The notes beneath the pieces are model-generated. The model made no database searches. It had not been told where the DNA came from and saw only the letters and a program-made list of their open reading frames with translations. A stretch of DNA of 64,000 nt from Nocardia transvalensis NBRC 15921. Its GTDB lineage: Bacteria > Actinomycetota > Actinomycetes > Mycobacteriales > Mycobacteriaceae. The stretch lies in NCBI RefSeq assembly GCF_000308875.1, contig NZ_BAGL01000014.1:1-64000 (forward strand), given 5' to 3'. The position numbers were made by a program, and so were the translations under genes. Positions 1-8,403 of this stretch are shown piece by piece; positions within the stretch are counted from its first letter, which is position 1, and each line of letters begins with the position of its first letter.

Positions 1-30
1 TCTGACACGGTCCGAATACAGGAGGTAACC

Positions 31-357
31 ATGGCCCTCAGTGGTGCGGAAATCGATGGTGTCCAGTTCGATTCGACGGCGGCCCTGGCGGCCGCGCAGC
101 GTCTCGACGGCCTGGCCGACCGGCTCGAGGCCGGTATGCGTGCCGACGAGGGCGCGCTCACGGTGCCCCCCGCCGGGGTCGACGAGGTCTCGGTCCGCGC
201 GGCGGGAACGATGAGCCAGGTCGCGGCGTCCTACTCGGAGAGCTCCGCCTCGGGGATTCACGAACTGCGCAAGCTCGCCGCCACGCTGCGGTCGCAGACC
301 GGGCAGTTCGCGCGCAGCGAGGACGAGAGCGTCGCCGAATTCGGCGGGGTGGGCTGA
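31..357 (+). CDS. PE/EspC-like type VII secretion substrate
   Basis: A 108-residue, Ala-rich, largely helical protein with no signal peptide or membrane segment. Size, helix content and position directly before a PPE-type gene and espG fit the PE/EspC-like small partner of a T7SS substrate pair. Near the C-terminus FARSE matches the Y/FxxxD/E form of the T7SS export signal. The start is secure: AGGAGG lies 7 bases before ATG. The gene ends 4 bases before the PPE gene, so the two are probably co-translated and exported as a heterodimer. The canonical PE dipeptide is not at the N-terminus, so family membership rests mainly on context. Confidence 0.75.
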   Translation: MALSGAEIDGVQFDSTAALAAAQRLDGLADRLEAGMRADEGALTVPPAGVDEVSVRAAGTMSQVAASYSESSASGIHELRKLAATLRSQTGQFARSEDESVAEFGGVG

Positions 358-361
358 GCCG

Positions 362-1339
362 ATGATCGAACCGCCGCAACCCGGATTCACCGGGGTGGTC
401 TGGCCCGCACGCGAACCCGACCGGCTCGCGCGCGATCTGACCACCGGGCCGGGCGCGGTTCCCATGGCCGAGGCCGGGGCCGCGTGGTCCCGGCTGGCCG
501 CCACTTTCGGTGCGGCCGTAGTGGAGTACGACCAGATCGTCGCGAGCCTGCGCGGCGCCTGGCAGTCGCAGACCAGCGGGCCGGTGCTGGACAAGGTCTC
601 GACCCTGCGCGACTGGCTCACCGATGCCGCGGCCGCCGCGACGGCCAACGCGCAACGCGCCGGCGTCCAGGCCGCGGCCTACGAGGTGGCGCGGATGTCG
701 ATGCCCAATGCCGGGGAACTCGCCGCGCTGCAAGCGATTCAGCAGGTGCTCCAGCAGCTCGGCATCTCCCTCGGTTCGCCGCTGAAGGCGGTCGCCGCGG
801 GCGCCGACGAGGACACCGATATGGCCAAGGCGGCCGCCGCCCGGGTGATGCAGACCTACGAGGGCGCGACCGAACCCCTGGCGATGCCCTGGCATCAGGA
901 ACAGCCGCCGGTCATCGCCCCCGCGGCCGCGCTGGAGGCCGAACAGGCCACCGCGGCGCAGTCGGCGGCCGCCGCGGCCGACATGGCCGCGGCCGCGGGC
1001 GTGCCGCGGATCGCGATGCCGTCGCTGCCGGGTCCGGTCACCGTGCCGCGGGTGCTGACGGCCTACCAGGCGCCGGCCTTCGCGAAGGCCGCGCAGGCGG
1101 CGGAAACCGTTGTGCCGCAGACTACTCCGGCACAAGCGACGAGCTCGTCGCCGCTGCCGTACGCGCCGATGGCCCCGGCCGCGAACGCCGCGCAGGAGGA
1201 AGAGTACGAGCCGCGCGCCGGATACGCCGGTGAGGACATCGGCGCCGATCTCGGCATCGTCGCCGCGCCGGCGGTGCTGGGCGAGGTCGCCCCGCGCGGT
1301 CCGGGCGGTGCGACCGCCTCGTCCGGGGGTGCCGCATGA
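362..1339 (+). CDS. PPE-family T7SS substrate
   Basis: A 325-residue protein. The first ~175 residues form the helical PPE-type domain (N-terminal PPQPGFTGVVWPAREP, then long amphipathic helices with WQS near residue 64), followed by a low-complexity Ala/Pro-rich tail of ~150 residues. PPE domains pair with PE-type helices and bind the EspG chaperone through the tip of the helical bundle; both partners are encoded on either side. The gene overlaps espG by four bases (ATGA), indicating translational coupling. No signal peptide is present, as expected for T7SS substrates. The tail has no recognisable catalytic domain. Product could act at the cell surface or be secreted. Confidence 0.85.
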   Translation: MIEPPQPGFTGVVWPAREPDRLARDLTTGPGAVPMAEAGAAWSRLAATFGAAVVEYDQIVASLRGAWQSQTSGPVLDKVSTLRDWLTDAAAAATANAQRAGVQAAAYEVARMSMPNAGELAALQAIQQVLQQLGISLGSPLKAVAAGADEDTDMAKAAAARVMQTYEGATEPLAMPWHQEQPPVIAPAAALEAEQATAAQSAAAAADMAAAAGVPRIAMPSLPGPVTVPRVLTAYQAPAFAKAAQAAETVVPQTTPAQATSSSPLPYAPMAPAANAAQEEEYEPRAGYAGEDIGADLGIVAAPAVLGEVAPRGPGGATASSGGAA

Positions 1340-2130
1340 CGGTGGTGACCAACGACGGCCTGCTGGTACTCGCCGAACGCCTCGGCGTCCAGACCCTGCC
1401 GCTGGTGCTTTCGATAGGCCCGCAACAGGATTCGTTCGACGAGTGGACGGTCGCGCAGCGCCGGGCGGCGACGGCGCTGACCGGCGCGGGCGTCATCGAC
1501 GGGCACGGCGAGGTCGATCCGGATCTGGCCGCCACCCTGCACACGCTGTCGCAGCCCGATCGCGAACTGGTCGCGCGGGTGTTCACCGCCGGCGCCCGGC
1601 CGGTCCGAATCTGCCTGGCGCGCCGCGGCGAACAATGCGCGCTGGCGGTCCGCACCGAGGACGACGTGGACATCACGTCGGTCTGGGCGGACGAGCCGGC
1701 CGCCGCGCTGATGCGCCCGGTCTTCGACGCGCTCGGTGCGTGCCCACCGGCGGAGGTCGCGAATTTCAGCGCGCTGTCCGACGACTTGGCCGAGCGGCTG
1801 GACGCGGCGAAGACCTCGGCCGACTACGCCGACGCGGTCTACGCCCTAGGGGTCGCCACCCACGACGCCACCGCCTACGGCCTGGCCTTCGCGTCCTGCC
1901 ACGCCTACGCCGAGATCGTGGCCTACGACCACGACGACGGCATCACCACCCGACCTCCCGGAGCGGTCGTGATCTACGACACCGGCCGCGGCCGGATCGT
2001 CGCCGCTCCGAATGCCGCGCCGGACCAGCGAGTCTGGTCAACCGTCACACCGGGCACCGATCACCGGGTCGCCCAGGCGATTTCGGCGCTGATCGAGTCG
2101 CTGCCCGGGGGGAGGTGGATGGCCCGATAG
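1336..2130 (+). CDS. espG: EspG-family T7SS chaperone
   Basis: A 264-residue cytosolic protein of the EspG family, which binds PE-PPE heterodimers and keeps them soluble until they reach the secretion ATPase. Typical opening beta-strand region (LLVLAERLGVQTLPLVL), charged middle (VRTEDDVDITSVW) and helical C-terminal half. The start ATG overlaps the PPE stop, so chaperone and substrate are translated from one message. EspG is found in PE/PPE-exporting ESX systems (ESX-1, -2, -3, -5) and not in ESX-4, so this assigns the first locus to the PE/PPE-bearing class. Confidence 0.85.
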   Translation: MTVVTNDGLLVLAERLGVQTLPLVLSIGPQQDSFDEWTVAQRRAATALTGAGVIDGHGEVDPDLAATLHTLSQPDRELVARVFTAGARPVRICLARRGEQCALAVRTEDDVDITSVWADEPAAALMRPVFDALGACPPAEVANFSALSDDLAERLDAAKTSADYADAVYALGVATHDATAYGLAFASCHAYAEIVAYDHDDGITTRPPGAVVIYDTGRGRIVAAPNAAPDQRVWSTVTPGTDHRVAQAISALIESLPGGRWMAR

Positions 2131-2183
2131 CTACACGCCCGACTCAGTGACTACGACAACTCGACTACGAAAGAGGTTCCAAG

Positions 2184-2477
2184 ATGGTTCACGTTGATCC
2201 GGCACTCGCGAAGAAGGCCGAGCAGGCGATGGCTGCGGCCGTCGACAACATGCGCAGCGCGCTGCACAAGATCGATACCGACGTCACCAATGCCGCCGGG
2301 TGGCGCGGCGAGGCCCGCGACGCGTTCGGCGCGGCCGCGGAGCACTGGGGCAAACAGTCGGACAAGATTCATGCGCTGCTCAACCGCATCACCGAGCAGG
2401 TCGGCCACGGCTCCAAGCAGTTCGAAGCGATGGAGACCGACAACCACGCCGAGTTCCAGCACCTGATGGGACTGTAG
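2184..2477 (+). CDS. WXG100 (Esx) protein with intact WxG
   Basis: A 97-residue helical hairpin protein. The turn carries WRG at about residues 39-41 (GWRGEARDAF), the defining WxG motif, between two amphipathic helices. Esx proteins form dimers exported by EccC. The ATG follows GAAAGAGG. The next gene, 49 bases on, encodes the presumed partner, so the pair corresponds to EsxB/EsxA-type partners of this locus. No cysteine or signal peptide. Which of the pair carries the export signal is not clear from the C-termini. Confidence 0.85.
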   Translation: MVHVDPALAKKAEQAMAAAVDNMRSALHKIDTDVTNAAGWRGEARDAFGAAAEHWGKQSDKIHALLNRITEQVGHGSKQFEAMETDNHAEFQHLMGL

Positions 2478-2526
2478 GCAACCGTCCGAGTTCGACATCT
2501 GACAATCAGCTTCGAAGGAGCCAGCA

Positions 2527-2829
2527 ATGAGCGGTGGAGTACAGGAATACAAGTCGGCCGAGATGATGCAGCTGTTCAACGATCTGAACACCTCGCACGG
2601 CAATCTGATCAACTACGGCAACGATATTCACGACGCCAAGGGGATTCTGCAGAACGCGTGGGAGGACAACAAGGCCCACGAGGACTTCCAGGTGATCGCC
2701 CAGCAGTGGGACAAGGAGTACCAGGACACCTTGACCGTGCTGCAAGAGGTCGCCAAGGCGGTCGAGAAGGCGCTGACCCGCGCCCTGGGCACCGACGGCA
2801 AGATCGGCGACGGTTTCTCCGGTCTCTGA
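2527..2829 (+). CDS. WXG100-like (Esx) protein with WED in place of WxG
   Basis: A 100-residue helix-turn-helix protein, partner to the preceding Esx gene. At the turn the motif is WED (QNAWEDNKAHEDF) rather than WxG; the tryptophan is kept but glycine is replaced by aspartate. Length, pairing and helical pattern still fit the family. GAAGGAGCCAGCA precedes the ATG. A strong hairpin follows the stop, so this gene probably closes the PE-PPE-espG-esx-esx unit. Confidence 0.8.
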   Translation: MSGGVQEYKSAEMMQLFNDLNTSHGNLINYGNDIHDAKGILQNAWEDNKAHEDFQVIAQQWDKEYQDTLTVLQEVAKAVEKALTRALGTDGKIGDGFSGL

Positions 2830-2842
2830 TCGAGTTCGCCGG

Positions 2843-2880
2843 ACGGCCGGCCTCCCCGGTGGCGGGGGAGCCGGCCGTTT
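2843..2880. terminator. Bidirectional intrinsic terminator between esx and eccE
   Basis: An inverted repeat of ACGGCCGGC-C-TCCCC against GGGGA-GCCGGCCGT (one unpaired base) with a short loop, followed by TTTCGTC. It lies between the stop of the Esx gene and the convergent eccE, so it could serve both strands. Confidence 0.65.
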
Positions 2881-2886
2881 CGTCTA

Positions 2887-4698
2887 TTACCGTGTGGTGA
2901 CCAGGGATTCGCCGATGTAGCGCATCTCGTCCGGCGTGGTCACCATCTGTACCGTCGCCTGCGCCGCGGGAGTCCGCACGGTGATCACATTGGGCGCGCT
3001 CTCGTCCTGCGCCAGGGTGATATCCGGGTCGAAGTGGCCGCCCTCCTGCCGCGGCGAGCGGACGTGCACGATGGTCGCCCCGCCGCTCGAGGAGGCGGGG
3101 ACGGTGCCGTCGAAGACCAGCACGGTGGACATCGAGGCCGGAGTGCCGGGGTGCGCGATCGGCAGCACCGCGTGCGAGCCGGTCCCGGCCAGCCTGGGCG
3201 CGAGCGAAAGCAGTTGCGGCGCATTGACGTTGCGCACCATCGACTGCCACGCCTCCGGCCGGTGGGTGTGCACGACGGCGCGCGCGCCCAGCGCGATGGC
3301 CCGCAGGACCACCTGCTGCGCCAGGTCCAGCTTGCCCACCACCTCCACGTGCCGGGTGCCCTCGCCGACCAGTGGCACCGCGATGCCCTGCCCGGTGGCG
3401 TCGGCGCCGATGAGCTGACCGCATCCGGCGGTGGGCACCACGATCTCGGTCAGCGCCGTGATCGGGCCGCGGTGGCCCGGATCGGCCGCGCGGCGGGCCT
3501 GGCTGCCGATCGGGAGCGTATCGAGCAGGGTCGGCAGCTGGCGGCCGGGCAGCGCGCGCAGGCCGGAAACCGGTGGGGCCGAGAGTTCCGCGGCGGTATC
3601 GAACCGGACGACCGCGTCCAGCACGATGGCCGGGGGACCGTCGTCGTGCCCCGATCGCCGCGGCGACGGCTTGAGCCGCAGGCTGACGGTGGTCGCGATG
3701 CTGGGGGTGGCCCACAGGGCCGCGAAGCCGGCGGAGTTGATCAGGTCGGCGCCGATCTCGTAGCTGGTGAGGCGCAAGTCGCCCGCATGCAGCGACGCCG
3801 GGGATTCGGCCAGCTCGTCCAGGGCGATGCCGTGCGTGAGTTGCCGTACCGCGCCGTTCATCTCGTTCGCGGTCAGCACCGAGACGGCGATATCGCGGGC
3901 GGCCAGCCGGTTCGCGACGCGGCGAGTGGCGATCACGGCCGAGCGGATCGTGCCCGTGGCGCCGCCGCCGCGGCTGTCGACCGCCTGGGCGTTGGCCAGC
4001 GGATCCAGCCGCAGCACCAGCCACACCGTGCGGTGCGCGATGGCCGGCAGCGGCCCGAGGATCCGGTCGTACAGCTGCGCCACGAAACCCGTTCGAGCGG
4101 TGCGGGATCCGGTGCTGATCACGTCGATCGACGCCAGGGTGATGTCGAACTGGCCCAGGCAGCGGGCGATCTCGGCCAGGGGCAGCAGCTGATCGGTGCT
4201 GAGGGCGCCGCGGCGCAGCAGCGTCAGGGAGTCCGGCGGCGGTTCGATGCGCAGCATCGTGATCAACCGGTCGCCGTCCCAGCGCAGTCCGTAGCTGCCG
4301 CCCTCGGGCAGCGGCACGTCGAACGGCTCCGGATAGGTCCGGTCGCGATCGCGCCTGCGCCGCCAGCGGTATCCGAGCGACAGGGCGACGATGCCGGCGA
4401 CGGTGCGCGGATCCCTGCGGCGCACCGGCATCAGGCCGACGACCGCGACCGCCGCGCCGATACCCGCCGCCGCGAGGACCGGCAGCCGGCCGGCCAGCGC
4501 GCCCCAGACCGCCGCGGCCGCGAGCAGCAGCACCGGAACGACCAGGCGCAGCGGATAGAGCCGGAAGAGTGGGAATTCGGGATCCCGCAAAACTTCGGTC
4601 TTGCGTGATTCTCCGGAATGTGTACGGACGATTCGGGGCGGCGATATATTTCCGTCGGCGTTGGCTTTGGCGTCTACCATGGTTTCCCGGTCGTTCAC
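2887..4698 (-). CDS. eccE: Type VII secretion protein EccE (first locus)
   Basis: A 603-residue membrane protein with two hydrophobic segments near residues 45-90 (LRLVVPVLLLAAAAVWGAL and GIGAAVAVVGLMPV) followed by a large soluble domain. EccE forms the outer edge of the T7SS membrane complex (EccB-EccC-EccD-EccE). The 34993-36636 protein of the second locus has the same layout, including the shared sequences YGLRWDGDRL/LGLYWEGSRV and GCGQLIG. The gene is divergent from eccB, sharing a 130-base promoter region that contains a perfect inverted repeat. Its C-terminal half contains no recognisable catalytic motif. Confidence 0.85.
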   Translation of the reverse strand: MNDRETMVDAKANADGNISPPRIVRTHSGESRKTEVLRDPEFPLFRLYPLRLVVPVLLLAAAAVWGALAGRLPVLAAAGIGAAVAVVGLMPVRRRDPRTVAGIVALSLGYRWRRRRDRDRTYPEPFDVPLPEGGSYGLRWDGDRLITMLRIEPPPDSLTLLRRGALSTDQLLPLAEIARCLGQFDITLASIDVISTGSRTARTGFVAQLYDRILGPLPAIAHRTVWLVLRLDPLANAQAVDSRGGGATGTIRSAVIATRRVANRLAARDIAVSVLTANEMNGAVRQLTHGIALDELAESPASLHAGDLRLTSYEIGADLINSAGFAALWATPSIATTVSLRLKPSPRRSGHDDGPPAIVLDAVVRFDTAAELSAPPVSGLRALPGRQLPTLLDTLPIGSQARRAADPGHRGPITALTEIVVPTAGCGQLIGADATGQGIAVPLVGEGTRHVEVVGKLDLAQQVVLRAIALGARAVVHTHRPEAWQSMVRNVNAPQLLSLAPRLAGTGSHAVLPIAHPGTPASMSTVLVFDGTVPASSSGGATIVHVRSPRQEGGHFDPDITLAQDESAPNVITVRTPAAQATVQMVTTPDEMRYIGESLVTTR

Positions 4699-4727
4699 AG
4701 CGATGTCTGGTGTTCTTTGCGAGATCT

Positions 4728-4742
4728 TCGGTTATTAACCGA
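4728..4742. promoter_or_regulatory. Palindrome in the eccE/eccB divergent promoter region
   Basis: Perfect inverted repeat TCGGTT-ATT-AACCGA in the spacer between divergent eccE and eccB. It is AT-rich against a very GC-rich background. Operator function is inferred from position only. Confidence 0.35.
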
Positions 4743-4828
4743 TGTACGTCCGGGCAAGGCGGTTGCCGGCCCCTAATTACGGTACCGTGTCGAAGGATAA
4801 AGGCGCAGTCGGAGATTGTGGAGTTTGC

Positions 4829-6334
4829 GTGCCGGCACAACTGACAACCCGGGCTCAGGTCAATGGGTATCGCTTCCTGCTACGCCGTCTCGACCACGCA
4901 CTGGTGCGTCGCGACGTCCGGATGCTGCACGATCCGATGCGCTCGCAGTCGCGGTCGCTGCTCGTCGGCGCGGTGCTCGGCCTGATCGCGGTGGCGGGGT
5001 GCGCGATTCTGGCGTTCCTGCGCCCGCAGGGGTCGATCGGCGACGCGCACATCGTGATGGGCAAGGACAGCGGCGCGCTGTACGTGGTCGTCCCGGACGG
5101 TGACGGCAACAACCCCGACAAGACGAAGGCCACCCTGCATCCGGTGCTGAATCTCGCCTCGGCGCGGCTGATCACGGGTTCCAGCGAATCCCCGAGGTCG
5201 GTGAAGGACAGCAAGCTCGGCTCGATGCCGCGCGGCCCGCTGCTCGGGATACCCGGCGCCCCCGGGGCGTTGCCCGCGTCCGGTCAAGGCGGGCGCTCGG
5301 ACTGGACGCTCTGCGACGCCGTGGCCCTGTCGTCCACCGGCAGCGCGGCGGGCGCGACCAGCGCCACCATGACGGTGCTGGCGGGCCGTCCGCGGCTGGA
5401 CGACCGGATGCACGCCACGCAACCCGGTGAGGCGCTGCTGGCCAAGCGTGGCGACAAGACCTACCTGATCTACGACGGGAAACGCGCGGTCATCGATCCG
5501 CGCAATACGGTGATGGCCCGCTCGCTCGATATGAGCGCGCGGCCGCGCCCGGTCACCACGGGCCTGCTCGACGCTGCCCGCGAGGTCGCGCCGCTCACCG
5601 CGCCGCAGATCCCGCAGGCCGGGCAGCCGGGTCCGGGCAAGCTGTCGGGCGTGCCCGTGGGCGGCGTGGTCTCGGTGGTCAGCGTCGTCGATCCCGAACA
5701 TCCCAGCATGTACGTCGTGCTGAGCGACGGTGTCCAGCCGGTGAGTTCGTTCGCCGCGCAGGTGATTCGTAATGCCGATTCGCACGGGATGAGCGAGATC
5801 AAGCGCATCCCGCCGGATCTGCTGGACGGCGTCCCGATGGTGAACTCGCTGCCGGTGGACCAGTTCCCCGAGCAGGCCCCGAAGATCCTGTCGGCCGAGG
5901 ACGCGCCGGTCGCGTGCCTGTCCTGGTCGAAGCCCACCGGGCCCGGAGCCTCGGCGGACGGGCCCGCGGACCGCGCGACGGTGACCGTGCTGGCCGGAAA
6001 CCGGCTGCCGCTACCGGATTCCGCGAAACCGGTCGTCATGGCCAGCGGCGGCGCCCGCGATCACGTGGAGGCGGTGTACGTGCCGCCCGCCACGGGTGAA
6101 TTCGTGCAGGTGACGGGCATCGAGCCGGGCAGTCCCCGTCGCGACGGGCTGTTCTTCGTGGCGGACAACGGCATTCGCTACGGCATCCCGGACAAGGAGA
6201 CCGCCGCGCAGCTCGGTCTGGAGAAGACGCCGCGCCTGGCGCCCTGGGCCGTGGTGGGCCAGCTCGTACCCGGGCCGACGCTGAACAAGACCGACGCCCT
6301 GGTCAGCCACGACACACTGCCGCAGAACGGCTAG
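4829..6334 (+). CDS. eccB: Type VII secretion protein EccB (first locus)
   Basis: A 501-residue single-pass membrane protein. A short cytosolic N-terminus (RRLDHALVRRDVRMLHDPMRSQSR) precedes one membrane segment near residues 47-67, followed by a large repeat-containing periplasmic domain. EccB is a core T7SS membrane component. I chose GTG at 4829 because GGAG lies 5 bases upstream and the resulting N-terminus aligns with the second-locus EccB; the frame remains open upstream to 4742. Periplasmic cysteines near residues 166 and 364 may form the family disulfide. Confidence 0.88.
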   Translation: MPAQLTTRAQVNGYRFLLRRLDHALVRRDVRMLHDPMRSQSRSLLVGAVLGLIAVAGCAILAFLRPQGSIGDAHIVMGKDSGALYVVVPDGDGNNPDKTKATLHPVLNLASARLITGSSESPRSVKDSKLGSMPRGPLLGIPGAPGALPASGQGGRSDWTLCDAVALSSTGSAAGATSATMTVLAGRPRLDDRMHATQPGEALLAKRGDKTYLIYDGKRAVIDPRNTVMARSLDMSARPRPVTTGLLDAAREVAPLTAPQIPQAGQPGPGKLSGVPVGGVVSVVSVVDPEHPSMYVVLSDGVQPVSSFAAQVIRNADSHGMSEIKRIPPDLLDGVPMVNSLPVDQFPEQAPKILSAEDAPVACLSWSKPTGPGASADGPADRATVTVLAGNRLPLPDSAKPVVMASGGARDHVEAVYVPPATGEFVQVTGIEPGSPRRDGLFFVADNGIRYGIPDKETAAQLGLEKTPRLAPWAVVGQLVPGPTLNKTDALVSHDTLPQNG

Positions 6335-6365
6335 CCACTCCACGCGCACAGCGCCCCGGAACGCG

Positions 6366-8216
6366 TTACGGGCCGGACAGCAGGCCCGGCGCGGCCGGGA
6401 GGCCCAGCGAGCTGATCAACCCACTCAGCGCCGTCCGCATATCGGGCTCCTCGATGCGCATCAGCAGGGCTTCGTCGGCCGCGGTGAGGTCGATCGAATC
6501 GTCGTTGGCCAGGCGGAATTCGCGCTCCTCCTCGGCGGCCTCGATGACGTTGCGGATGAAGCGGCCGTTGCCCGCCTGGTCGACGCCGCGGCGGGTCTGG
6601 CCGCTCTGGTCGGTGCTCTCGGCCTGGTAGAGCGTCTCGCACGCCTCCACCAGCAGCCGCATCGCGTCCTCGGACAGTTCCGAATCGCGCTTACCCGCCA
6701 CGACCTGGCCGATCTGCCCGAGTTCGGTCGCCGTGTAGGACGGGAACTGCAGGCGCTTGGAGAACCGGGACGCCAGACCGTCGTTCGCGGCCAGGAAGCG
6801 GTCGATCTCGCCGTCGTATCCCGCGATGATGACCACCAGCCGGTCGCGGTCGTTCTCCATGCGGGCCAGCAGCGTATCCACGGCCTCGCGGCCGAACGCG
6901 TCGCCGCCGGACAGGCCGGTCTGGATCAGCGTGTAGGCCTCGTCGATGAACAGCACGCCGTCGAGGGCCGAGTCGATGAGCGTCTCGGTCTTGATCGCGG
7001 TGCCGCCGAGGTGCTGGGCGACGAAGTCGGCGCGCTTGGCCTCGACCACCTTGTCGGTCTTCAACAGGCCGACGCCGCAATAGATCTTGGCGACGACGCG
7101 CGCGATGGTCGTCTTACCGGTGCCCGGCGGTCCGGTGAACGCCAGGTGCTGCCCGCGCGAGGCGCTGGCCAGCCCCTTCTCGGCGCGGATCTTGGCGAGC
7201 TGGGCGCTCGACTGCAACTTCGCGACCTGCGTCTTCACCGCCGTGAGGCCGATCTGCTGCTCCAGTTCGGCGCGCGCCTCGGCGAGGATGCGCTGTGCCC
7301 GGTCCTCGTGCTCGGCCTGCTGGATCGACTCCGTCGACGGCGCCGACGCCGGATCCCAGCGATCGGTGCGGGAGTCGATCTGCTCCTTGCTGGTGAGGGT
7401 GAGGCGGTAGGCGCGGTCGCGCATCGCCTCGGTGTTCGCGGTGAAGTCGGGGGCCTGGGAGTAGACCTTCTCGAACAGCGCCTGCGCCTCGGACTCGTTG
7501 CCGGTCTCGCGCAGGCACAGGCCCCGGCAGAACATCGCGGTGGTGCGGGCGGCCGGAATAGGGCCCGCCTCCGCCTGTTCCATGCGGCGGATGGCCTCGC
7601 CGAACAGGCCCAGCTGCGCGCAGGCCGAGCCCACCATCACGTGCGCGCCCGCGGCGAGATACGGATCGTCCCACTCGGCGGAGCCGGCCAGTACGGCCAT
7701 CACGTCCGGCCAGCGCTGCGTGTTGTAGTGCAGCACACCGCGGACATAGGCGCAGATGCGATCGTCGGCTTCACGATCCGGATCGTTCAGTTGCCCGCGG
7801 CGGTGTTCGGCCAGTTCGTCGAGCACCCGCTCGGTCTCGTCGTATTCGCGGTCGGCCATCAGCTTCGACGCGTAGGCCAGCGAGATCTCGGTGTAGCCGG
7901 CCAGGGGATAGTCGATGTAGAGGCCGGGGAGGAACCGCCCGGCCAGCACCCGCGGCGCCAGCCCGAGGCGGCGCTGCTCGCGGTAGAGCGTGCTCGAGCT
8001 GGTCTTGTAGAGGTTGAACACCACCTCTTCGGTCATCTCGCCGGCGGCGGCGCGGCCCAGCCACGCGTCGCACATCGTCGGGTCCCATTCGGTTGCCCGC
8101 TGGAACGCCAGCTTGGCGTACTCGAGGTCGCGGGCGGACTCCTGACCGTCGATGCTCAAGCCGAGAGACAGGATTCCGGCGTCGAAGGCGCGCTGTGCTT
8201 GGCGGTTGCCGCTCAT
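6366..8216 (-). CDS. eccA: T7SS AAA+ ATPase EccA
   Basis: A 616-residue cytosolic ATPase of the CbxX/CfqX AAA+ class. An N-terminal TPR-like half (residues ~1-270) is followed by the AAA+ domain with Walker A GPPGTGKT (~residue 360), Walker B VLFIDEA (~420) and an arginine-finger region LASRFSKRL. EccA proteins are linked to release of PE/PPE substrates from EspG and to substrate handling. It occurs only in this first locus, consistent with the PE, PPE and espG genes here. It converges on eccB with a 31-base gap and is divergent from eccD. Confidence 0.9.
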   Translation of the reverse strand: MSGNRQAQRAFDAGILSLGLSIDGQESARDLEYAKLAFQRATEWDPTMCDAWLGRAAAGEMTEEVVFNLYKTSSSTLYREQRRLGLAPRVLAGRFLPGLYIDYPLAGYTEISLAYASKLMADREYDETERVLDELAEHRRGQLNDPDREADDRICAYVRGVLHYNTQRWPDVMAVLAGSAEWDDPYLAAGAHVMVGSACAQLGLFGEAIRRMEQAEAGPIPAARTTAMFCRGLCLRETGNESEAQALFEKVYSQAPDFTANTEAMRDRAYRLTLTSKEQIDSRTDRWDPASAPSTESIQQAEHEDRAQRILAEARAELEQQIGLTAVKTQVAKLQSSAQLAKIRAEKGLASASRGQHLAFTGPPGTGKTTIARVVAKIYCGVGLLKTDKVVEAKRADFVAQHLGGTAIKTETLIDSALDGVLFIDEAYTLIQTGLSGGDAFGREAVDTLLARMENDRDRLVVIIAGYDGEIDRFLAANDGLASRFSKRLQFPSYTATELGQIGQVVAGKRDSELSEDAMRLLVEACETLYQAESTDQSGQTRRGVDQAGNGRFIRNVIEAAEEEREFRLANDDSIDLTAADEALLMRIEEPDMRTALSGLISSLGLPAAPGLLSGP

Positions 8217-8403
8217 GAGTGTTCAACCCCGAAATCTTCGTTTGTGATAATGCGTGCGTTCATCCCTCCGCCAGACTACCGATCGCGTCGGCGGGTTCAG
8301 TTCGATAGATTAGATTTTGCGGCCGAATGGTTGCAACGTGAGTGTCGTCAACGGTGAGGGTCGTTTCACAGGTGTTCACGAAAGAGTGGGGGGTGGACAG
8401 CAA

